A stretch of 12,451 bases of DNA from VGKP01 sp964578345 (GTDB taxonomy: Archaea; Nanobdellota; Nanobdellia; Pacearchaeales; GW2011-AR1): contig CAZOCP010000019.1 in assembly GCA_964578345.1 (NCBI GenBank), positions 1-12,451 on the forward strand, read 5' to 3'. The notes under the pieces are model-generated. The model had not been told where the DNA came from, did no database searches, and saw nothing but the letters and a program-made list of their open reading frames with translations. Positions 1-7,542 of the stretch are shown here, one piece after another. Both the position numbers and the translations under genes were made by a program. Every line of letters starts with the position of its first letter. Within the stretch, counting starts at the first letter, position 1.

Positions 1-19
1 ACAAACTTATACGGAGGAA

Positions 20-2740
20 TTATTTAGTTAATACGTGCTTACGCACACTATTCTGTTTTGCGATGGTATAAACAATAATTATAACAACTAAGGCAACAAT
101 AACCGCAATCCATATCCACAACACAGATTTATTCTCTTTAATATTAGTTTCTGCTGTCTGCTCACTAGGAGCTTCTTCTGGAGGACTTTCTGCAACGTTA
201 GATGCTCCAGGAGAAGATTCTGCTTTAGGTATCGTCTCAAATATAGAGGCTACTTTGATTGTTGCTTTTCCCTCTGTAATGCTGTTAAGCGTTACTTGTA
301 TGTCATAAAATCCATCGCCGGTAACTTCAAACTTCTTTGTTTCGCCAATATTTAATGTTGCCTCTTGTGGTGTTGAAGCTATTTGAATTTTTGCATTTGT
401 TGCTGTAAGCGAGAGCACACCTACATGATGCTCTGCGGCTCCAATCGTCATTTTAACACGAGCATTTGCAGCTAAATTTGCAGTATATCCTTGTTTAAGT
501 TGCGCTGTGCTGATTGTGAATGTCTCTTTCCAGACAGTTGTTGTTAATGCCCCGCCACCTCCCCCGCTACCTCCTGATGAAGAAGAAGGAGTAGCAGCAG
601 CTACTACAGAACCTACAATACTAGGTCCTGTGCCGGAGAAATGAGGCAAGCGGATCCAGACTACATTGCCTGCTTTATCAACATAACAAGGTCGGGAGAC
701 ATTGAATTCAGCTGCATTTGTAGTGCAATTTGTCTGCCCAAGTAAATAATTCCATTCGCTCTGTTTTGCAATATAGTGTGTGAAATTTCCAGCAAGAGAA
801 GACGCAGCAGTGCCATTTGCCGTTGTATTCCATAGAACTTTCCAGTCATCGTCATACATCAGAGGAAGAGTCATATTGATATCTGCTGCGTCATTCAGTC
901 CAGTTCCAGCAGCATCCGAATAAGGTATTGATACTAGAACAAAATCATAAATTGTTGGTCCACCAGAGCCAAATCTCACAGCCTGATCAAAAGTACTTCC
1001 GCTTGTCTTATCAGTTGAAGAATCATCAAACAGTGCTTCCGGCGGTCCTGAAGCAAGCATATCTACATTTACGTAATGGACAGTAATATTTCCTGTTCCC
1101 ATTCTGAAGCTTAATTTGCCTCCACCGATAATTGCACCCATTGGATTAAAGTTGCTCATGTTCTGACTTCCTCCCAAGAGGCATCCAGCACCTGGACTTG
1201 GTGCATCACATGTTGCATTTGATTTATATAGCGCCATGGTAATATTTGAAGCCGCCATCTGCCCTTCAATGTCTCCTGCATTAAAAGTATTAATCGTAAT
1301 GTTATACATACTAAGATTGAGATTGCCTCCTCCTTGTACATGTCTTCCAGTTAAAATTTGATCAACTCTTGGAGCAACTCTTCTTGGAGCATAATTTCCT
1401 CCCCCTATGAAGATATTCATTTCTTTAATGCCTGTAGTATTAAGCATCGGGATAGAAAAGTTGCCATTGCCGCTCTGAGGAACATCTTCTACCCAAGTAA
1501 ATTCATGCATGCCCCATTCAGAATAGTTTACAGTAATTTCTATATGCGCAAATGCTTGACTTAAACTGCTATTTGTTTTATTCACGAACTGAAATGATTG
1601 TTTTGCAGTTGCAATCAATTTTTTACTTGAAAAATCTGCCGCATTATCCAGACCGATATATGATAAATTTCCCAATAATCCGCGCATTGTAAAATCAATA
1701 TTAACAGGCGCTGCGCCATATTGAATTGTTAAATTAGCGAATGCCCCTAGATAATTCGTTCCGTTTCTACCTGAAGCAAATAAAATATATTTTGTTGTTT
1801 CTGCCGAAGCTGGAAGAGTCATATTATATGTTCCGTTGTTTGTGAGAAAGACGTCAGTTCCACCGCCAAAGAAGCTTAAATTGTAAGGCATTCCTCCATA
1901 CGTGGCATGAACCATATTGTTGCTTTCCATAAGATACGCTACAATAGTGAAATTGTCTAATCCTGAAACACGAATCGCTGTTGTAAAGTTTGCAGTTCCA
2001 TTAACTCGCGGCAGGCTAAGAGTAATATTAAATTGCTTATGGACTGTTCGCGTAGTACCATTGTAATGCGAGAGATTATTTCCACTTGAGGGCGTTGTAA
2101 GATTATAAGTTGCTCTTGATGTGAAATTGTTCCATTCAAAGCTTACAGGCAGGCTTTGATTAGGATAAATCATGATGGAATAATTTCTGTCTGCAGGAAC
2201 AATAAGGTTTGCTTCACGTACACCTCCGCTAGCAAAATCAAAACTCTCTGCAATGGGATAGCCAAGGAGAACATCTTTCACTTGGTAATTAAATGCAATT
2301 CTTTGTCCAGTAGAGTTGATAGCAGTGAGATTAAAACTGCCAGATTCTCTTAAAAAGAAAGAAGTGCCGCCTATGGCGTCGAAAACAAAGGAAGGAAACG
2401 AGGGTAGTGACTGCCCGATATAATCAGTATAATTACGTGTTGGAAGAGAGGTATTAGAATGAGCTATCTGCGGGTCATATATCCATGTAGCGACATTTGG
2501 TAGAGTAATGTTAAACCATCCAGATTCGTTGGTTGTTGTGGAATTATATGCAGCAATAGTGAAATCTGTCGTAGAACGTGATGTAATATTGATTGTCGCG
2601 TTTGCCAAAGGATTTCCGTTAATATCGTAGACTGTTCCGTTAAACAGAAATGCGTTTGCGAACCCTATGCTTATAACAAAAATTACAAAAAAATACAAAG
2701 TTCTTTTGGGAAATCTTGATAACCCTAAATTTAACCCCAT
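20..2740 (-). CDS. Large secreted, sequon-rich, membrane-anchored surface protein (906 aa)
   Basis: Likely an extracellular, S-layer-like or adhesin-like glycoprotein; no enzymatic motif is visible. Residues 1-30 form a signal peptide (basic RFPKR, hydrophobic stretch, AFANA-like cleavage near residue 30). Residues about 31-100 resemble a carboxypeptidase-regulatory-like beta-sandwich (FNGTVYDINGNPLANATI). The long middle part is beta-rich and holds most of the roughly 44 N-X-S/T sequons I counted by hand. Four Cys lie in two pairs (CDAPSPGAGC and another pair near 680-700). A Ser/Gly linker (about 717-730) leads to a small C-terminal domain (about 731-838), a Pro/Glu-rich stalk, one TM helix (about 873-894) and a short basic cytoplasmic tail. 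The linker, domain, stalk and TM order fits surface proteins of DPANN archaea, by memory only. The ATG at 2740 follows a TATA box 33 nt upstream. Monocistronic; exact role unknown. Confidence 0.85.
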   Translation of the reverse strand: MGLNLGLSRFPKRTLYFFVIFVISIGFANAFLFNGTVYDINGNPLANATINITSRSTTDFTIAAYNSTTTNESGWFNITLPNVATWIYDPQIAHSNTSLPTRNYTDYIGQSLPSFPSFVFDAIGGTSFFLRESGSFNLTAINSTGQRIAFNYQVKDVLLGYPIAESFDFASGGVREANLIVPADRNYSIMIYPNQSLPVSFEWNNFTSRATYNLTTPSSGNNLSHYNGTTRTVHKQFNITLSLPRVNGTANFTTAIRVSGLDNFTIVAYLMESNNMVHATYGGMPYNLSFFGGGTDVFLTNNGTYNMTLPASAETTKYILFASGRNGTNYLGAFANLTIQYGAAPVNIDFTMRGLLGNLSYIGLDNAADFSSKKLIATAKQSFQFVNKTNSSLSQAFAHIEITVNYSEWGMHEFTWVEDVPQSGNGNFSIPMLNTTGIKEMNIFIGGGNYAPRRVAPRVDQILTGRHVQGGGNLNLSMYNITINTFNAGDIEGQMAASNITMALYKSNATCDAPSPGAGCLLGGSQNMSNFNPMGAIIGGGKLSFRMGTGNITVHYVNVDMLASGPPEALFDDSSTDKTSGSTFDQAVRFGSGGPTIYDFVLVSIPYSDAAGTGLNDAADINMTLPLMYDDDWKVLWNTTANGTAASSLAGNFTHYIAKQSEWNYLLGQTNCTTNAAEFNVSRPCYVDKAGNVVWIRLPHFSGTGPSIVGSVVAAATPSSSSGGSGGGGGALTTTVWKETFTISTAQLKQGYTANLAANARVKMTIGAAEHHVGVLSLTATNAKIQIASTPQEATLNIGETKKFEVTGDGFYDIQVTLNSITEGKATIKVASIFETIPKAESSPGASNVAESPPEEAPSEQTAETNIKENKSVLWIWIAVIVALVVIIIVYTIAKQNSVRKHVLTK

Positions 2741-2768
2741 TTTTTTATCCTAAAAAAAGAATATACAA

Positions 2769-2777
2769 CTATATAAA
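2769..2777 (-). promoter_or_regulatory. TATA box for the surface protein gene
   Basis: On the minus strand this reads TTTATATAG, preceded by an A/G-rich BRE-like GTAAGA. Its centre lies about 33 nt before the ATG at 2740, so transcription should begin only a few nt before the start codon, giving a very short leader. The same octamer and spacing occur upstream of the gene starting at 12398. Confidence 0.65.
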
Positions 2778-2789
2778 TCTTACTTTCAC

Positions 2790-2816
2790 GGTTTTTCAAT
2801 AAGCAACTGAAAAATC
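2790..2816. repeat. Inverted repeat / hairpin in the intergenic region
   Basis: GGTTTTTCA (2790-2798) pairs with TGAAAAATC (2808-2816) around a 9-nt loop, giving a 9-bp stem with one G-U pair. It sits upstream of the surface-protein promoter and beside the GC-rich patch at 2824-2844. Role unknown. It could form in RNA made from either strand or be a protein-binding site. Confidence 0.4.
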
Positions 2817-2820
2817 AGAT

Positions 2821-2880
2821 TTTCGGGATGGGAGCGGACGCGGGAATTCAGCAAAATTCAAAGTCGGCTGGAATAAATAA
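2821..2880. other. GC-rich intergenic element, possible ncRNA or dispersed repeat
   Basis: Between two AT-rich flanks, positions 2824-2844 contain 17 G/C out of 21 bases (CGGGATGGGAGCGG and on), very unlike the surrounding spacer. A second, milder GC patch (GTCGGCTGG, 2863-2871) follows, and GAATT/AATTC arms at 2844-2860 could pair around a short loop. In AT-rich archaea such patches often mark structured RNA. I found no tRNA fold and no C/D-box or H/ACA signature. A 27-codon plus-strand frame (2828-2911) crosses the element but has no ribosome site, so I do not call it a gene. Confidence 0.3.
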
Positions 2881-2902
2881 ATATGGTAAGAAATATAGAC
2901 TG

Positions 2903-2911
2903 TTTATATAG
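2903..2911 (+). promoter_or_regulatory. Orphan TATA-like box pointing into the ATPase 3' end
   Basis: TTTATATAG in plus orientation, identical to the box used by at least two genes in this window. No plus-strand gene follows. Initiation about 27 nt downstream would give a transcript antisense to the 3' end of the ATPase gene. It may be chance in AT-rich DNA. Confidence 0.25.
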
Positions 2912-2965
2912 TATCTTTAGGAGTCGGTGAGAAAATTTTTATTCAGTGTTCGTAAATATTTTAAT

Positions 2966-5695
2966 CTATCGATGCTGCCCGCGCTTTTTATACATAAAAA
3001 CTCCAACTTTATTAAGAATTAAAACAGTCATGCTGGCGCCCGCTATTATTATCCAGTCAACTACATTTAAATAAACTGTTTTGAAGAATATATTTAGGGG
3101 TGTGTAGATTACAGCAAGCTGCAGAACTAAGGAAGCAATAACAGCAAGCACAAGATATTTGTTGCTGAACATTCCTAAGCGGTATTCTGACCTAATTGCC
3201 TGTATGCGCACAAGTTCCATTACAACCAAAGCAGTAAATGCAAGAGTCTGTATTTTCTGAAGGAAGAAAGAATTTTCTTCCTGACTGTAAATATTAATTC
3301 CTATGTAAAATACGCTTAGAACCCCTAGCGTGATAAGGAAAGAGACATATAAAATATTGAAAGCCATGTTTTTATTTAGAATTCCTTCACTTGCTTTTTT
3401 TGGAGGGCGCTGCATAATCCCTGCTGAAACTGGATCTATGCTTAAAGCTAAAGCAGGAAGGCCATCAGTGACGAGATTTAACCATAAAAGCATAACGGCA
3501 GTCATAGGAAGAGGCCATCCAAATATTAGAGCAAAAACAATTATTGCAATCTCGGCCATGTTGCTAGAGAGCAGATAATTAATAAATTTACGAATGTTTT
3601 CATAAATTCCCCTTCCTTCCTCGACTGCATTTACAATGCTCGCAAAGTTATCATCCTGGAGCACCATGTCGCTCGCATCTTTTGCAACATCTGTGCCTGT
3701 AATTCCCATTGCTATACCTATATTTGATTTTTTTAGGGCTGGAGCATCATTAACACCGTCTCCGGTCATTGCAACAATTTCTCCTTGTCTTTGCAAAATG
3801 CCGACCATCAGCATTTTGTGCTGCGGCTCCACTCTGGCAAAAATTGATGTTGATTCAATAATTTTGAACTGTTCTTCTTCAGTAAGCGCGGCAAAGTCTT
3901 TTCCTTCAAGAGCATTGCCTTCAAGTCCGATTTCTTTCGCTATGGCTTGTGCAGTTTTCAGATGATCTCCGGTTATCATTATCACACGAATACCTGCCTG
4001 CTTGCATTTCTGAATTGCTTCAGGAACTTCATGACGCGGAGGATCTATCATTGCCTGCAGACCTGCAAATATCAGCCTCTCTTCAGCTTCTTCTCTAGGA
4101 TTATATTCTTTGTATGCAAATCCGAGAACGCGCAGAGCTTGTTTTGCCAAGTTTTCATTTTTTTCTAAAATTGCTAACTTATCGCTGGAACGCAGGCGCA
4201 TTACTCTGCCATTGAGCAATATGAAAGAACATTTATCCAAAACTCTTTCTGCTGCGCCTTTGGTGAATACATATTCTTTTTTATTTTTAGGATTCTTATT
4301 GATAGTGCTCATCATCTTCCGCTCAGAAGAGAAAGGAATCTCTTTTACACGAAGCCATTCCTGCGAAAGTTTTTTATGAGATATTCCTGCTTTTTCTGCA
4401 ACTACTAAGAATGCTGCTTCCGTAGGATCTCCGATAATCTCAATATTATTTTCAGTTATATTTAGAGATGCATTGTTGCACAGTGCCCCTATTCTAAGAA
4501 TAGTCTTGTCATTTTCAACAAAGCTGCCATTTGCGCTTTTAATATCTCCTTGAGCAGAATATCCTTCTCCTGTGACTGAGAATTCTTTTTTATTAGTATA
4601 AAATATGCGGACAGTCATCTCATTCTTTGTCAAGGTTCCTGTTTTATCGGTGCAGATCACACTAGTTTCTCCAAGTGTTTCAACAGAAGGCAGTTTTCTC
4701 ATTAATGCGTTTCTTTTCATCATTTTTACTACACCCATAGCCAAAGAAATCGTTACAATTGCAGGAAGCCCCTCTGGAACTGCGGCTACTGCCAATGAAA
4801 CAGATATAAGCAACCAGGTCTTTATAGCAAATAAGAACTCAACTATATTTCCTTGAATTAAGAGAGAAAAATCTCCTTCTTTAAAAATACCTATTAATAG
4901 AATGATGAAACATATGGCTAAAATTGCTATGCTTAATTTTTTGCCGAAGGATTCGAGCTGCTGTTGGAGGGGTGTTGCTTCTTCTTTGACTTCTTCTATA
5001 AGGCGGGCAATCTTTCCAATCTCAGTCTGCATGCCAGTATTAATAATAATTGCTTTCCCTCTACCGCTAACAATAGATGTTCCTGAAAAAAGCAGATTTT
5101 CTTGGTCACCGATCGATACGGTTTCTACAATCGCCTCTGTTTTTTTTGAGACTGAAGAAGATTCTCCTGTTAATGACGCTTCTGCGGCTCGCATTTCCAC
5201 AGATTCAATTATTCTGGCGTCGGCAGGAATCTTGCTTCCTTCTTCCAAAAGAATAATGTCTCCGGGAACTAATTCTTTAGAATTTATTAATTGAATAATG
5301 CCTGCACGCAATACTTTCGCTTTAACTTCTACAAGTCTTTTTAGTGATTCAATCGCCTTTTCTGCGCGATACTCTTGAAAAAATCCGATAAAAGCATTTA
5401 AAACTAAAATTATAAAAATTGTTATTGCATCGGTATATTCTCGAGCAAATAGAGAGATGATTAGTGCAAAAATAAGAATATAAATAATAAAACTTTTAAA
5501 CTGACGAATTAAGATTATAAGAGGATTTATTTTCTTCTTATTCTTAATTTCATTCAATCCGTACTTTTGCCTGCGTTCAAGCACGGATTCTTGGGGAAGA
5601 CCTTTAGATGCATCTGTCTGCAATACAGTGCAGACTTGCTGAACAGACTGCTTGTACCATTCAATAGGTTGAGCTTGCATCCCTCCTTCTCCCAT
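2966..5695 (-). CDS. P-type (P2A) Ca2+-transporting ATPase, SERCA/PMR1-like
   Basis: ATP-driven cation pump of the cytoplasmic membrane, most likely exporting Ca2+. At 909 aa it is full length. In order: N-terminal cation-ATPase domain, TM1-2 (about 57-105), actuator domain with TGES (176-179), TM3-4 with PEGLP (E308), phosphorylation motif DKTGT (D350), nucleotide-binding KGA (K479), hinge TGDGVND (644-650), then six C-terminal TMs. The residues that form both Ca2+ sites in SERCA all appear: E308 (M4), N712 and E715 (M5), N740, T743 and D744 (M6), E827 (M8). There is no CPC motif or heavy-metal domain, so it is not a copper/zinc-type pump. Two starts are possible: ATG 5695, about 25 nt after a TATA-like box (leaderless), or ATG 5680 (residue 6), preceded by GGAG at 8-nt spacing. 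Apparently monocistronic. Confidence 0.95.
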   Translation of the reverse strand: MGEGGMQAQPIEWYKQSVQQVCTVLQTDASKGLPQESVLERRQKYGLNEIKNKKKINPLIILIRQFKSFIIYILIFALIISLFAREYTDAITIFIILVLNAFIGFFQEYRAEKAIESLKRLVEVKAKVLRAGIIQLINSKELVPGDIILLEEGSKIPADARIIESVEMRAAEASLTGESSSVSKKTEAIVETVSIGDQENLLFSGTSIVSGRGKAIIINTGMQTEIGKIARLIEEVKEEATPLQQQLESFGKKLSIAILAICFIILLIGIFKEGDFSLLIQGNIVEFLFAIKTWLLISVSLAVAAVPEGLPAIVTISLAMGVVKMMKRNALMRKLPSVETLGETSVICTDKTGTLTKNEMTVRIFYTNKKEFSVTGEGYSAQGDIKSANGSFVENDKTILRIGALCNNASLNITENNIEIIGDPTEAAFLVVAEKAGISHKKLSQEWLRVKEIPFSSERKMMSTINKNPKNKKEYVFTKGAAERVLDKCSFILLNGRVMRLRSSDKLAILEKNENLAKQALRVLGFAYKEYNPREEAEERLIFAGLQAMIDPPRHEVPEAIQKCKQAGIRVIMITGDHLKTAQAIAKEIGLEGNALEGKDFAALTEEEQFKIIESTSIFARVEPQHKMLMVGILQRQGEIVAMTGDGVNDAPALKKSNIGIAMGITGTDVAKDASDMVLQDDNFASIVNAVEEGRGIYENIRKFINYLLSSNMAEIAIIVFALIFGWPLPMTAVMLLWLNLVTDGLPALALSIDPVSAGIMQRPPKKASEGILNKNMAFNILYVSFLITLGVLSVFYIGINIYSQEENSFFLQKIQTLAFTALVVMELVRIQAIRSEYRLGMFSNKYLVLAVIASLVLQLAVIYTPLNIFFKTVYLNVVDWIIIAGASMTVLILNKVGVFMYKKRGQHR

Positions 5696-5716
5696 TTAGA
5701 AAGCAAATGTATTTAG

Positions 5717-5724
5717 TATTTAGA
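5717..5724 (-). promoter_or_regulatory. Probable TATA box for the ATPase gene
   Basis: The minus strand reads TCTAAATA here, directly followed by a second similar TAAAT. Its centre is about 25 nt before ATG 5695, the spacing of a leaderless archaeal gene, as at 9192/9221. It is a weaker match than the other boxes. Confidence 0.4.
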
Positions 5725-5776
5725 TGTTATTATCACAAAGTCCTTTTGTAATTGCCTCAGGCGAACTTTTTTTATA

Positions 5777-5796
5777 CCTCGGCTTTTAAGCCGAGG
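5777..5796. repeat. Perfect 9-bp inverted repeat between the ATP-cone and ATPase genes
   Basis: CCTCGGCTT, a TT spacer, then AAGCCGAGG. As RNA it gives a CCUCGGC/GCCGAGG stem with a short A/U loop. It lies 21 nt past the stop of the four-gene operon and before the ATPase promoter, so it could end or stabilise that transcript. On the minus strand it is followed by TATAAAAAAAG, not by U's, so it is not a classical U-run terminator. On the plus strand a T7 tract comes just before it (5767-5773). A processing site, protein-binding palindrome or dispersed repeat are alternatives. Confidence 0.5.
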
Positions 5797-5817
5797 TTGT
5801 ATCTTGACATAATTAAA

Positions 5818-6108
5818 TTAGCAAATATCCAAATGATGTTTGTATAACAGAGCGACCTCTCTGTCCTTTATCAAAGAGCTGATTTGATATTTAATATCAG
5901 CAGAGAATATAGGAGTTTTCATTTTAGCTTGCTGTTTAATCCATCTACCAATTTTATGCATTACATCCAACGCAAGCTTCTCTGATTTTTTTTCGCTATG
6001 CTCTGCATTGATTGAGGCAGCATAAACTGAAGCATAGACTTTCTTCTCATCGTAATGCTCTTTATGCCCCCTTCTCTTAATTATTATACGCTTTTGAATT
6101 TTTTTCAT
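5818..6108 (-). CDS. Stand-alone ATP-cone domain protein (96 aa)
   Basis: Nearly the whole protein is one ATP-cone, the small nucleotide-sensing domain of NrdR repressors and the allosteric N-terminus of class I/III ribonucleotide reductases. Visible signs are the opening IIIKRRGHKEHYDEKKVYASV (about 8-28), a helical middle, then the end with I..L.......A..Y..H.LDIC typical of the fold. It lacks the zinc ribbon of NrdR and any catalytic domain. The single Cys is the last residue (C96). It is the final gene of the operon: the upstream stop and this ATG form TAATATG with a 1-nt gap and no clear ribosome site, suggesting re-initiation after the CcdA gene. ATP/dATP sensing is a family inference; its partner is unknown. 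Gene-tail position beside redox genes is unusual and could mean either shared regulation or chance clustering. Confidence 0.75.
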   Translation of the reverse strand: MKKIQKRIIIKRRGHKEHYDEKKVYASVYAASINAEHSEKKSEKLALDVMHKIGRWIKQQAKMKTPIFSADIKYQISSLIKDREVALLYKHHLDIC

Positions 6109-6109
6109 A

Positions 6110-6817
6110 TTAATTTAAATTAATTGCTCCATTTGCTATTAGTATGAGCAGCCAGCCTAGTGCGATAAGTATAAGTCCGGAAAAAAGGCGCATGTAACCT
6201 TTATTTTTCTGCTTCCATTCCTGTACATTTTGGACTTTTACACCTAATAGAACTGCAAATAATATAATAACAAGAGGCATAACAAAGATAAGATTATAAA
6301 TCAAGAGAAGAAGCAGCGCTGCAAGATTAAAGTTTTGCGAGAGCAAAAGAGTAATTGCAAGATATGGCCCGCCAGTGCAAGGAAGTTCTACAGAAGATAC
6401 GAATATTCCAAGAAATATTACAGTCGGGGCAGACAAGGTTTTCATTTTTTCTTTGATGGTCTCTATATATTTAGAAGGGATAGCTAAAGAAAAGCCGAGA
6501 CCATACCAAAAGTAATCTTTAATCTCTATAATCCCTGCAGCAACAACTAATAATCCGACGGCAATAGAGATGTATTCTGCCCAGACAATTGGGATGCTTG
6601 AAAGAAAAGCTATTAATCCTAAACCATATAGGAAATATGTAACATAAACTGCTCCAATATAAATCAAACCTATTTCAATAAGCTCTCTTTTTCTTTTAGC
6701 TACTAATAAAGTAGATACTAAAAGTATAAGAACTCCGATAGCGCATGGGTTTATAGAATCAACTGCAGCAGTTGCAAGAACTGTCGCAAGAGTAGGAAGA
6801 GCTAAATCTACTGCCAT
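6110..6817 (-). CDS. CcdA/DsbD-type transmembrane thiol-disulfide electron carrier
   Basis: Integral membrane protein of 235 aa with about six TM helices that should move reducing equivalents from cytosolic thiols to the outer face of the membrane. The family's two functional Cys are present in their usual places: C25 in DSINPCAIG at the first TM and C147 in ELPCTGGPY at the fourth. There is no fused periplasmic or thioredoxin domain as in full DsbD, so separate partners are needed. The ATG at 6817 lies inside the upstream gene (10-nt overlap), with GGTGA 6 nt before it, so translation is coupled to the His/Cys-rich protein. This arrangement points to that protein as the likely outer partner. 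A specific role in cytochrome c maturation is not supported: no heme-handling genes are nearby. Confidence 0.85.
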   Translation of the reverse strand: MAVDLALPTLATVLATAAVDSINPCAIGVLILLVSTLLVAKRKRELIEIGLIYIGAVYVTYFLYGLGLIAFLSSIPIVWAEYISIAVGLLVVAAGIIEIKDYFWYGLGFSLAIPSKYIETIKEKMKTLSAPTVIFLGIFVSSVELPCTGGPYLAITLLLSQNFNLAALLLLLIYNLIFVMPLVIILFAVLLGVKVQNVQEWKQKNKGYMRLFSGLILIALGWLLILIANGAINLN

Positions 6818-7521
6818 TCATGCTCACCTATTTTTATTTTATCTCTTTTAAAATTGGTGTAGTTCCATCCTTTGACTTCCCAACTAGAGCATAAAAGAGA
6901 TGTGTTTTGATTATTCGACGAATCGAAAACTATAATTATACAGTCTCCTGGAGGAACATAGGTTGAAGGATAGAGAATGTGGCTCTCTGGATTTTCAATT
7001 TGTCTTCCGTTAATGTAGATTTTTAGTCTGCCCTGCTCTCCTGAGGGGCAATTTTCCCCAGAGGTATACTGAATATATTTATTATTTGAAGGATAATTCA
7101 AAGTATCTTTTGTTAGTTTCCCCCCTATTGTTTTAAAATAATTTTCTAAACTGATGTCTTCTAAATTGTCAACCGTTCCTTCAACGTGTATTCTATTATC
7201 ATTATGTTCGTGCAGAAGAGGAGAGCCGATTTTATTTTTAGGAAATTTTGCATCAATAAGATCAATCTTCTCCCCGCAGATAAATATTTCATAGTCGGCA
7301 TGCCAATGAACTGGACCATTAGTTACAGAATAAATGTTTTTATAGATAGTATGGCCTGCAAGATAAACAGAAATTATTATAGTTGGAATGGCTATCAGCA
7401 AAAAAAATAGATGTTTATTTGATATTTTTTTACGAAATAATATTATTATAACTGTCAATAATACCAACCATACCGCGCCTAATTTTACATATAGTATTGG
7501 CTCAAACCAAGAAAAAGACAT
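6808..7521 (-). CDS. Two-TM protein with His/Cys-rich extracytoplasmic domain (HWHA type)
   Basis: Residues about 10-30 and 38-58 form two TM helices; the rest (about 59-237) should face outside. The outer domain starts with GPVHWHADYEIFICGEKIDL (69-88), then HEHNDNRIHVEG (104-115), then LENYFKTIGG and a second strand set KIYINGRQIENP with PPGDCIIIVF. This matches, by memory, an unnamed family in archaea with HxHxDF...YINGK, an IHVHG segment and a terminal GD-I-I-V strand. Possible ligands are H72, H74, H104, H106, H112 and Cys 82, 158, 194, 211; four Cys could form two disulfides or bind metal. It is co-translated with the CcdA carrier, so a redox-controlled or metal-loading role outside the membrane is likely but unproven. 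The start is set by a strong AGGAGG 7 nt upstream. Confidence 0.75.
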   Translation of the reverse strand: MSFSWFEPILYVKLGAVWLVLLTVIIILFRKKISNKHLFFLLIAIPTIIISVYLAGHTIYKNIYSVTNGPVHWHADYEIFICGEKIDLIDAKFPKNKIGSPLLHEHNDNRIHVEGTVDNLEDISLENYFKTIGGKLTKDTLNYPSNNKYIQYTSGENCPSGEQGRLKIYINGRQIENPESHILYPSTYVPPGDCIIIVFDSSNNQNTSLLCSSWEVKGWNYTNFKRDKIKIGEHEWQ

Positions 7522-7528
7522 TTATTAT

Positions 7529-7534
7529 CCTCCT
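7529..7534 (-). promoter_or_regulatory. Strong ribosome binding site for the HWHA-type gene
   Basis: AGGAGG on the minus strand, 7 nt before ATG 7521. It is the clearest Shine-Dalgarno site in the window and fixes this start. It lies in the 21-nt gap after the stop of the CPFC peptide gene, as expected for an internal operon gene, whereas first genes here are leaderless or nearly so. Confidence 0.8.
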
Positions 7535-7542
7535 TTAAAAAA

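Noticed and set aside
2828..2911. 27-codon plus-strand frame starting MGADAGIQQ in the GC-rich spacer
   Set aside because: No ribosome site, no properly placed and oriented TATA box, and an ordinary end; the base composition is better explained by an RNA or repeat element.
3636..3965. Long open frames on the plus strand inside the ATPase gene (also 4902-5294)
   Set aside because: They are antisense to unmistakable P-type ATPase motifs, have no promoter or ribosome signal, and show no recognisable protein character.
2966..5695. Heavy-metal (CPx) ATPase linked to the nearby redox genes
   Set aside because: The M4 motif is PEGLP rather than CPC, there is no N-terminal metal-binding domain, and all SERCA-type Ca2+ ligands are present.
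5777..5796. Classical intrinsic terminator
   Set aside because: On the strand of the neighbouring genes the stem is followed by TATAAAAAAAG instead of a U run, so only a general inverted repeat is called.
6110..6817. Dedicated cytochrome c maturation factor
   Set aside because: The CcdA signature is clear, but no cytochrome, heme lyase or heme export gene lies in the window; a general thiol carrier is the safer call.
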